Part shown: positions 56,026 to 64,000 of the stretch, piece after piece | Position numbering within the stretch: position 1 is the stretch's first letter | Layout of the letters: every line of letters begins with the position of its first letter | NCBI GenBank assembly: GCA_958295665.1 | Contig: OY282558.1 | Span: 64,096,789 to 64,160,788, forward strand | Direction: 5' to 3' | From: Tipula vernalis | Lineage: Eukaryota; Arthropoda; Insecta; Diptera; Tipulidae | Length of the DNA: 64,000 nucleotides | The notes under the pieces: model-generated | Databases searched by the model: none | What the model saw: only the letters and a program-made list of their open reading frames with translations | What the model was told of the DNA's origin: nothing | Program-made: the position numbers and the translations under genes

Positions 56026-56440
56026 ATTAAAAGTTCTCTCGAGTATTCGCTTGGCCCTTTCCTGGTAACCAGGCTAATACTCCCACAAATTCAAAGCAGA
56101 GGCTTGAGTTTTTCAGTTTTTGTACGATTTTTTTTAAAATAAACGAAATATCGACAACACGGCTGAAATAGGAGATAAAGTAAAAAAAATTTTATTACAC
56201 CCAAACCGGTTTTACACGGTCTTTTTTACACGATTTTTTTTTTTGTTTCAATAGATAAATTTACAAGATTAGCTCTTTATGTTCGAGAAGGTGTCAATTT
56301 TTTAATCCACAAATTTTTGTCTGACAATGTACTTCCGGAATTAAGGATTTTGCAGTACATAATTTTTTATGCTTTCAATGAATATAATGACACTGGGCTC
56401 CCATTTTCCAAAACACGAAATCATGAACTAAAATTTACTC
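56026..56440. other. Short intergenic segment, nothing recognised
   Basis: Flanks the Harbinger-derived element and the foldback repeat. No frame or repeat is identified. Confidence 0.45.
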
Positions 56441-57140
56441 ATATGATTTTTAATACGAGTATGTTCCGAAGATTGTAAGAGAATTCAATCCAGCTTCGAA
56501 CTGATGAGCTTATGATTATGAAAAAATCAATCTTCTCATCAGGCCGCGGCGACTGGACTGATTATACCACAATTTACATTCTATATATACAGAATGTGCT
56601 GTGCATTTAAGTATTAGCGAATCATAACTAATACAGATGAACTCTCTTACAATTTTTCTTCTTCACAATATTCACACAGCTCTGTGTGTAAGCTAATTTT
56701 TACTTTTTATTAATTTTTTGTTGAATATTAATTAATTCATGTAATATCTAATATGCTACCGGTGGTTAGACCATTTTAATTGTGTTTCGATTAACACGAG
56801 AAGTATATTAGTATTTACGAACAGTAATTCAACGAAACCGACTAATAGACGTAATTCTATTTATTTTAATTATATGATTTTTAATACGAGTATGTTCCGA
56901 AGATTGTAAGAGAATCGGAACTTCGGAACATCAACTTCGGAACATACTCGTATTAAAAATCATATAATTAAAATAAATAGAATTACGTCTATTAGTCGGT
57001 TTCGTTAAATTACTGTTCGTAAATACTAATATACTTCTCGTGTTAATCGAAACACAATTAAAATGGTCTAACCACCGGTAGCATATTAGATATTACATGA
57101 ATTAATTAATATTCAACAAAAAATTAATAAAGTAAAAATT
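56441..57140. mobile_element. Foldback repeat family, copy A
   Basis: A 44-bp terminus starting ATATGATTTTTAATACGAGT at 56441 recurs directly at 56872. Between them lies unique family sequence, including a perfect palindrome-like 'attctatatatacagaat' near 56578-56595. The second terminus leads into an inverted repeat: 56695-56902 pairs with 56935-57140 (about 206 bp arms, nearly identical, 32-bp loop 56903-56934). No coding frame. The same family occurs at 61780-62145 and as a scrap at 47662. The superfamily is not recognised. Confidence 0.8.
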
Positions 57141-57319
57141 TACTCACTCAACTTGTAAATATACAACAAGGATTCCTGATCGAAAAAGCGACCCTCACAA
57201 ACATAAGATAAATATTCAGTCACCCATTGGTAAGCAAAAGAGCAATAGGAACATATGGTTGGATAACCCGTGCACAGTTGTAATCGCCGCGGCACACAGA
57301 GATTTGTTTGGTTTTTCAG

Positions 57320-57745
57320 AATGACCCTTACCCCTCCAACAACACTCAATTTGTTGTTTCTCGAAATTATGCCAAAGATGTCATCCGTAAAGCTAAAGTT
57401 CAAAATAATCTAAAAATAAAGGAAGATATGCGGCGAATTTCAAACAATTCGAATGACAAAAGAACTTTATGGGCTTTGGTTGATCAGGTTGAAAACTTCG
57501 ATATCTCCATTAAAAAGCAATAATAACGTTTATTCAACTTCTCTTGAGAAAGCTAATTATTTGGCGTCCCAATTTGCATGGATATCTTATCTACCGACAG
57601 GTTCTTTCATCTTTCGATGGCAACAGGTGTTTTCCCATCTCTATAGAATACTGCAAATATTCATTCATTACTTACTGAAAAAAGGAATAAAATGCGATCC
57701 AGCCAACTATTGGCAAATAGCTTCAGTAATGTCTAAAGTACAAAC
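57320..57745 (+). pseudogene. Non-LTR retrotransposon ORF2 relic (linker and RT block 1)
   Basis: 57341-57520 reads SRNYAKDVIRKAKVQNNL, then KRTLWALVDQVENFDISIK. After a shift, VYSTSLEKANYLASQFA follows. This is the typical endonuclease-RT linker of Jockey-type insect elements ('..W.LV......I.PL...+.V..S...KA..LASQFA'). A deletion then joins it to '…GVFPSL…' and KKGIKCDPANYWQIASVMSK at 57608-57740, corresponding to the 'P..W+...+.P+.KKG.+..P.NYRPIA+.S..SK' block. Several stops and shifts are present. Confidence 0.75.
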
Positions 57746-58105
57746 ACAAATCGGAACCGAAATAAAACCGGGAAAAACCGAAAGGTTTGATGAACCAATA
57801 GCTAAAATTGAAACAAAATAAATAATAAATGTTGAACCGCAACCGTAACCGGATACCGGAATGATATTTTCATTCGTTTATTTTGACTCACCGAAATTCT
57901 ATTGGAATTTTGACGGAGCTCGAACTAATTTATTCGAAATATCAGTAAAATATAAACTCGATTTTTGACGTTGTATATATATAAATTAGTTTAGTTAACG
58001 AGGTTTGTCCATTTTGGAATCAGAACCGTAACAGAAGCATAAAAACCAATAAAACCCGAAACTGAACCTGAACGAAACCAATTTCGGTTTCACTCTCTAT
58101 GGTCT
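57746..58105. repeat. Insert rich in AACCGAAA-type motifs
   Basis: The RT relic is interrupted by sequence containing many 'gaaccgaaa', 'aaaaccg' and 'ccgaaa' motifs, starting near 'aatcggaaccgaaataaaaccg' and ending near 'aaaccaatttcggtttc'. This looks like an inserted repeat element; its exact borders are not clear. Confidence 0.45.
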
Positions 58106-58139
58106 AGAGTAGTAATCTTGAGAAATACAAATACGAGAT

Positions 58140-58400
58140 TTCTGATGGTCAGTATTGTTTTCGTTAAAAAGCTTCATGCGGCGATCTTATTATTTATGTG
58201 TCTGAAGTATGGAGCCAATTGCAAGACTTTTGACAGGGTTTGGCATGTGACATTATGGGACTAAGAACGTTTGTACTTCACAGATATTTATTTCATTGGG
58301 TTGAAAACTTTCTAACAGACCGCAAAATCCAAGTTGTAGTAGATGTAAGTAGATTCTAATCCGCTACAATCATTTGCATGATCGCATTACTCGTTCCATA
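58140..58400 (+). pseudogene. Non-LTR RT relic, catalytic block region
   Basis: Plus-strand frames read KTFDRVWHVTLW (equivalent of the 'KAFDRVWH..L' catalytic block) and, after a shift, HRYLFHWVENFLTDRKIQVV. This matches the usual 'I.xFLxxRxxxV' segment. It is likely the continuation of the relic at 57320-57745. The downstream GVPQGS and YADD blocks are not recognisable. Confidence 0.7.
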
Positions 58401-60684
58401 ATCCTGCATCCTATTTATCGTTGGCGGTTTTAACAACCGTGCAGAAATGGGACTTATTAACAAAATTAATTCAATTTTTCTGATAAGATAATCAACAAGA
58501 CAATTACGTTAACTTTGTTAGATTGTTTGCTTAACACTTTAACGGCTTAAACCAATCTTTAATTTTCAGAGCCAAGCTAGCACCAATCCTACATGATACA
58601 AAATCAGAGTTACCAACCATTAAAGACACACGACCATAGTACTCCAAATTTAGCAAAAAAATTGTGGACAATATCGTCGACTCGGCTACATTGTTCAAGG
58701 CGTGACAAAGTCTCCGTTCAGTTCGATCAAAGCAAATGAGTAAACAACTCAATCTTTATTCCTATAAACAGGTGCGTCTCGGCAATGTCACTGCTAGAAT
58801 GTTCAATACACAATCGAAGTTGGAGGAATTTTAATGAACTGAATCAATTAGGGATTGGTCATTACATTGATGTTGATATCAGTATCACCACACAGCAATA
58901 TCGGAATCTCCGAACCCACATTAATACGAACGGTGAAACTTATTGGGAGTTATGGATGACAGCGAGCAAGGCTTCAATAGCAGCACGTATACCGAACCCA
59001 GCACAAATTTTAAATTTAATTCATGGATGCTAACCGATACTTCTGCCAGACAGACATTTTCGAATGATCACAAAGGCATAGTTGTAGATTCCATTGAAAC
59101 GCAATTGTTCATCTGAGAAACGCATTTTAGAGAACTATGTAGATATTCGAAGCGCTATACCATTGGACCAGACTCGACATCTTTCGAATGCGAGTTCAGG
59201 CTTGTACATTAAGATTAACAACTAATGTTTGAAACAGTGAGGTAGTTCCCTCGTCGCAGAATAGATAAACATGCAGATTTCTTTCGTTGCAGGGCCGCTT
59301 CCCCTCGCCTGCCATGTATGAGCCAAAACGGGCCATCGTTTTTTATTTTTTTTTATATACATTTCCATAAGATGGCCCGATTGTTGAAATTCTTTCATTC
59401 TTGTCTCGGCAAGCTTTCTTCATGTCTGTAATAAGAAAGGTGAGTATTATGCAATTGTCGAGCTGAAGAGAAACAATTTTCAAATTTGATCGTCACGTTC
59501 GTTCAGAAACACTCAAATCGATGTTCTGTGGTGTGCGCCACTGATATAATTGATGGCTACGATAGTTTACGAGCAGTAACGCTCACTTTCTGTCCTTGAA
59601 TGCCTTGTAGTGAGACGATCTCACATCAAAATTATAGGTCCATGGATTTAAAATGCCATTTTTGGAATATGTAATCTCCGATGACTTACTATCAAGTTAG
59701 TCAATACTTCTTGATCGAATTTGAGTAACTCTAGATTTTGAAATTTCAAAATGGATGACATGAGACAAAACAATAGTTATGTATTGCGAAAAAATAAATA
59801 AAAATACATAATTTGAAAACATAAAAAAACACGTTTAGCATGCATGTGGTCAATATCAACCGCATTAGCACTTACAAAACGAAATATTGTTGTTACGCGA
59901 GTTTATTATGGAAACGGTACACTCATTTCCCTTACAATAATTAGTGCGTTTTCATCTTTCTTTCGCTTCATTTTCATTTCATTCCGTTTCATTTTCGGCT
60001 GCATATTATAAGCATCGAGTTTATTATAAAGTCTTATACAAATTTAACGTAACTTTCATTTCTTTGTCAATGAAACCAATAAATTATTATTAAAAGAAAA
60101 AGAAAAAACCGTTAGAGCTAAAGCCACTAAAGAATTTTTAAAAGCTTGTTTTATTAATTGTCACACACATTAAGAAAGAAACCAAAATGTATGTTTTTTT
60201 GACTTTCAAAACACAAACAATGCATCGATTAAAAGAGGATCCATACATTATAGTGAAATTCTTAAAATAAAACCGGACGCTTGCTTGTCACTATTATTTC
60301 GGGGGCGTCGTCTTTATGGGCCAACCGCACAAGTGGAGTGTAACAAATTTAAATAAGAATACGATACGTGGAAAGTGTTTGTTACTGACCAGCGTTTCTT
60401 TAAAAAATTGCACCTTCCAATGTTTTTATTTAGTATGTGGGCAGAAAAATTTGTGCCGACCTTTTAAATGAATTAAGGCACATCATTAGAACAGCCTTTA
60501 AAGAAATTTCAACTACAACTTATTTGTAAGAACGGCAAGAGAACTTTTTGGTGAATTGTAAAATCGGTCCAACATACAAAACAATCTACATAACCCTGAG
60601 GGCGGTATAATGCAAAGTGTTTCAATTTATTGAAACGTAAACCACCTCGAACATAATTTCAATTGATTTTTAGATAGATTCGAA
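58401..60684. other. Intergenic, nothing secure
   Basis: Frames at 58531-58752 (minus) and 58785-59033 (plus) could be further decayed parts of the non-LTR element but have no clear motifs. The rest shows no feature. Confidence 0.4.
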
Positions 60685-60760
60685 ATATTTATTTATTTAT
60701 TACTTCAATTACTTGTAATCAGGATTATTACAGCCCTTTAGTCTATGTACAGAGATACAA
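60685..60760 (-). repeat. Likely 3' tail of a minus-strand non-LTR fragment
   Basis: On the minus strand 'actaaagggctgtaataatcctgattacaa' is followed by 'gaagtaataaataaataaatat', a 3' UTR plus (AAAT)n tail arrangement common in insect non-LTR elements. No coding part is attached. Confidence 0.4.
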
Positions 60761-60779
60761 AAATTGTAATGTATACGTT

Positions 60780-61600
60780 ACAATTTACAAATTTAAAAAT
60801 TTAAAGCCGATCAGTATTTCGTGCAAATATGATAAAAGAGCACTGCAAGACTATACGAAAGCTTTCGAGCCCCAGTCTGATTGCATTGATCGAAACACTA
60901 ACAAAATTCTAAAAATTTCAGATTCTCAAATTGGAAAGTTCAGATTGAAATCCTAGTTATATTGGTTTCTTTAAATTTAACGACAGACAGACGAACTCCA
61001 AAATTTTCAAATTTGTTAATTTCATCAAAGTTTCAAATTTCCTCAATTTTTTAAAACTCCATTAACTGTTCCCATGATATTTCAAGAGCTCAATGATTAA
61101 ATTGTAAAATTTGGTTTTATTTTGGTGGCCGATTTCTATCAGGAATTTGAAAATTTATAAAATTGGTAAGTTTAGTTCTAAATTTCAGTAAAAGTTGCAT
61201 GAAAAGGTCCTTTAAAAATTTTAGGTATTATATAATTTTAAAAAATTCTGACATTCCAAACAAAATTCGAAATTTTTTTTGTAAAATTCGACAAAGCAAC
61301 ATAAACTTAAAATTTTAAATGGTTTAAAGTACTTAAAATTTCATTCTAAAATCTAAATCGTTATCGAATTCTGATTTAGATGTATTTCTAAAAATTGTAA
61401 GAATTTGATTGTAAGAATTATCTAAATTTAGAAAATTTGTATAGTTTGGAATTCGGTTAAAAAATTCAAAATTTCGTTAAACCGAGTTAAGTACATTAAA
61501 TTATTCGATCATTCAAATAATTTAGATTCTCTCTCAAAATTCAACATTTTTTATTTTTTTATAATACGATGCTTTCTCGGAAAAAATTAAATCGAATGCC
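60780..61600. repeat. Degenerate AAATTT-rich repetitive stretch
   Basis: Loose repetition of 'aaaattttcaaattt', 'aaaatttca' and 'ttcaaaatt' words, reminiscent in composition of the 29-32 kb array but without its longer unit. Confidence 0.45.
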
Positions 61601-61779
61601 AGGGAAATATTAGGAGTGACCACAAAGCATAATGCAGTTAAACAAAATAATTGAACAGCTTCACAATTCAACTACCACCACGGACTGTTTTCAAATTCCG
61701 TTCTCCAATGACCATAACATAACTGTTGCAACGTCGGGAGAACCAATGGATTTAAAAAAGCCCAAAAACAAATTTAATT

Positions 61780-62145
61780 AACAATTTACATTCTGTATAT
61801 ACAGAATGTGCTGTGCGTTAAGTACTAGCGAATCATACTAATACAGATGAACTCTCTTACAATTTTTCTTCTTCACGACATTCACACAGCTCTGTGTGTA
61901 AGCTAATTTTACTTTATTAACACGAGAAGTATATTAGTATTTACGAACAGTAATTCATCTGCATTCGTATGATTCGTTAGTACTTAACGCACAGCACATT
62001 CTGTATATATAGAATGTAAATTGTGATATAATCAGTCCAGTCGCCGCAGCCTGATGAGAAGATTGATTTTTTCATAATCATAATAAGCTCATCAGTTCGA
62101 AACTGGATTGAATTCTCTTACAATCTTGGGAACATATTAAAATCA
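61780..62145. mobile_element. Foldback repeat family, copy B
   Basis: 61784-61850 ('caatttacattctgtatatacagaatgtgctgtgcg…') pairs in reverse complement with 61963-62026 ('…cgcacagcacattctgtatatatagaatgtaaattg'). The loop carries 'cacacagctctgtgtg' and 'acgagaagtatattagtatttacgaacagtaatt', both also present in copy A. 62030-62145 is the inverted family end ('cagtccagtcgccgc', 'cagttcgaaactggattgaattctcttacaatctt'). So copy B is a rearranged, palindromic version of copy A. Confidence 0.78.
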
Positions 62146-63141
62146 AATAATAAATCATTTAAATTTGAATTTAAGTTGAAAAATGCGTCCAATTTAATTT
62201 ACAAAAGTTGTCCAATTAGTTTTGCAAAACGTGACGAATCCTGTGTAACGAAAAAATTGAAAAATGTTTAAGCTAAAAAATAAACGTGAAAATGTTTTAT
62301 GCATTAGAAAGCACGTTTTTCCCCCGCACAGAAATTGCTTTGAATTATTTTCCATTAGGGAACCTTCTTATATAACATACTGACAAATATTTCACAAAAA
62401 AATGTAAAACTAAAATTTAATAGCGCACAAATCTCTAAATTAAGAATAGAATCTTAAAAATATTTTCACGAATGTGTGTGACTTATTTATAAAACTTGTA
62501 TCTCCTAATCGAGTTGTATAAGTAAGTAAGTAGATTTGCATCCATATGTTGCGATTTTATTTTTTTGTAAGACAACTCGAACACAGGCCCCACATTGGCA
62601 TGTGGTAATTTTACAATTATCTACTCTACAAATACACTATCAAAATGTTACAGTTTGAACAAGATAATGTAGAAATCTGTTTTTGTTTTCTATAATACTT
62701 AATATATTGGCTGTGAGAAAATCCATGTATTGTCTTTATTTGTAAACAAAGAAAATTTTCATTCAATGTTGATAACAACACAAGTTTGTTGTATTTTAGA
62801 TGCCGGAGGAAGATTAATGAATCTTCTACACTTTCTTTCTTTTGAAATGTTTTTTTTTATTAATAATTAACTCTATGTATGTGCGCAGAGTCATTATATC
62901 GTACAGAGCTGGAATTTTTAATTAAAATAAAATTACTCTTTGACCCTGTTTTAGAGTGCAGAGACAAAAAGCTAATTAATTTGGGAAAATTATATTCTCT
63001 TAAGTAAATATGAAATTATAGGGAAACACTTTCTTTCTCACTCGCAGCCACATAACAAAAAAACAAAAAATTGAAAGCGCATTTCTTGCCGTCTTATCTT
63101 AATACTACAAATTACTTAAGGAATTGTTAATTTTATTATTA
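62146..63141. other. Intergenic, nothing recognised
   Basis: AT-rich with no protein-like frame. It could contain further exons of the membrane-protein candidate at 63143-63360, but none was identified. Confidence 0.4.
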
Positions 63142-63142
63142 C

Positions 63143-63360
63143 CTTCTTTCGAGAAACGTTAAGGCCAAAATTAATGCAAGTACAATGGGAATTATGCTCA
63201 CAAACAATAAAACAATTGTTTCATTTTGTTTTGCCCATGTACAGTGTGTTTCGTTAATTATTGTCAAAATATCACTTAAACACATTCTTATATTGTGATT
63301 GTTTACAGGAAGTAACACTTCGCGATCACAATAATTTGTCATTTCATCAGCATTCGACAT
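63143..63360 (-). CDS. Small single-pass membrane protein or its first exon
   Basis: The minus-strand frame from the Met at 63360 encodes about 73 residues. The N-terminal half is hydrophilic with Cys (MSNADEMTNYCDREVLLPVN). It has an N-E-T sequon twice (NETHC and QNETI), followed by a strong hydrophobic segment IVLLFVSIIPIVLALILALT and a short basic end ERR. This fits an extracellular N-terminus, one transmembrane helix and a short cytosolic tail. The frame ends at AGAAG followed by GTAATA, which is both a stop (TAA) and a plausible splice donor, so it may be exon 1 of a longer gene. An upstream in-frame Met (63465) is possible but adds low-complexity residues. No homologue is recognised. 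Confidence 0.45.
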
Positions 63361-64000
63361 TCTGGTTTTGTTTAAATATTTTATCTGATAAAAATTTATG
63401 TGGCTACGGATTATCAGTGCTGAGGTTTTTGAATATAATGTAAATATGTACAAGTGTGTGTACACGACCTTGCTTAGTTTTAATCATGTTGAGATGTAAT
63501 AAATCTCTCTTTGGTAAGTTTAACAAAGTTTTTTACAATTTACGTGTTTCTTTGGATGAAATTCACGTGTTTTTTTAGCCAACTAAAAATTATTCAGTGT
63601 ATAAAGAGTTATTGGGTGGTGTTATTTAGATATCAATATATTTGTTAGAGATGCGTATCAAATTTCAAGGTTTCCGCATTACACAATTAATGTTGTGTTT
63701 AATATTATCAAAGCATATGAAACTGAATTACTGATATATTTATTCGAGCTTAGCAAATTTTAGTATATTGGTTTCACACATTTTTTCACTGAATTTCGAA
63801 ATTATCTAAATCCTCCATAAATGGAAATGGTACTACCTGTCTAATTCTATTTTGAATTTTCAAACAAAGAATACATACCTAATTTTTAATTGTAATTTTT
63901 TGTATTTTGGTTGACCTTTTGCTTTTAAATACAGGATGTCCCACTGCTACGAGTCCAAACGAGTAGGGTGTGTAGCTGGATCAATATCATGAAAAAAAAA
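63361..64000. other. Intergenic; possible start of a TACAGGATGTCCCA element at the window edge
   Basis: Near 63931 'tacaggatgtcccactgcta' resembles the ACAGGGTG-type ends of insect DNA transposons, such as the one at 9605. The window ends before any partner end could be seen. Otherwise nothing is recognised. Confidence 0.35.

Noticed and set aside
57140..57403. 87-codon minus-strand frame with several Cys
   Set aside because: It is antisense to the non-LTR linker frame, which has family motifs.
1..64000. CRISPR arrays, bacterial operons, tRNA or rRNA genes
   Set aside because: Nothing of the kind was seen; the window is eukaryotic and the tandem repeats have no spacer pattern. A tRNAscan or Rfam run would be needed to exclude small RNAs.

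Overview
The window reads as AT-rich eukaryotic, almost certainly insect, DNA dominated by dead transposable elements. There are no operons, no tRNA or rRNA genes that I can see, and only one gene whose complete intron-exon structure I can reconstruct. That gene is a 188-residue secreted protein on the minus strand at 24776-25484 with two introns of 67 and 75 bp. The P-element-like and hAT-like transposases, PHD-finger non-LTR retrotransposons, DD37E Tc1/mariner and PIF/Harbinger relics, and the very short introns all fit an insect. I cannot place the order from this window alone.

Layout. 1-9.6 kb: mostly featureless AT-rich DNA with one decayed non-LTR endonuclease fragment (4.4-4.7 kb). A 110-bp tandem array is split by a non-autonomous hAT element with a perfect 8-bp target duplication (6409-8626). 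9.6-11.8 kb: a reverse-transcriptase fragment locked between 166-bp terminal inverted repeats. 13.4-15.9 kb: overlapping relics of a P-element-like transposase, a hAT-type transposase, a 753-bp MITE inserted inside the hAT, and an internally deleted mariner. 17.9-23.5 kb: a GC-richer block with an unrecognised, gag-like minus-strand reading frame, bounded by TGTAACG/CGTTACA motifs. 24.7-25.5 kb: the secreted-protein gene. 26.3-27.0 kb and 29.1-32.4 kb: degenerate satellite-like repeats. 32.7-34.6 kb: a broken DD37E transposase next to a broken Ty3/Gypsy pol. 37-38.6 kb: non-LTR scraps and a short tandem array. 41.6-45.8 kb (minus) and 47.9-52.0 kb (plus): two long PHD-finger non-LTR retrotransposons, both broken in ORF2. 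53.1-56.0 kb: a PIF/Harbinger-derived element that carries two inverted copies of one smaller element, giving a 1.6-kb palindrome, plus a third nested MITE. 56.4-57.1 and 61.8-62.1 kb: a foldback repeat family. 57.3-58.4 kb: another decayed non-LTR element. 63.1-63.4 kb: a small predicted single-pass membrane protein or first exon.

Functionally these pieces do not form a pathway. The coherent theme is layered transposition: elements landing in the termini of other elements and forming long perfect hairpins. Such hairpins could produce double-stranded RNA if transcribed, but that is inference. The least-explained items are the RT fragment between inverted repeats (9.6-11.8 kb), the nested 1.6-kb palindrome (53.1-54.7 kb), the foldback family, and the gag-like block at 19-23.5 kb.
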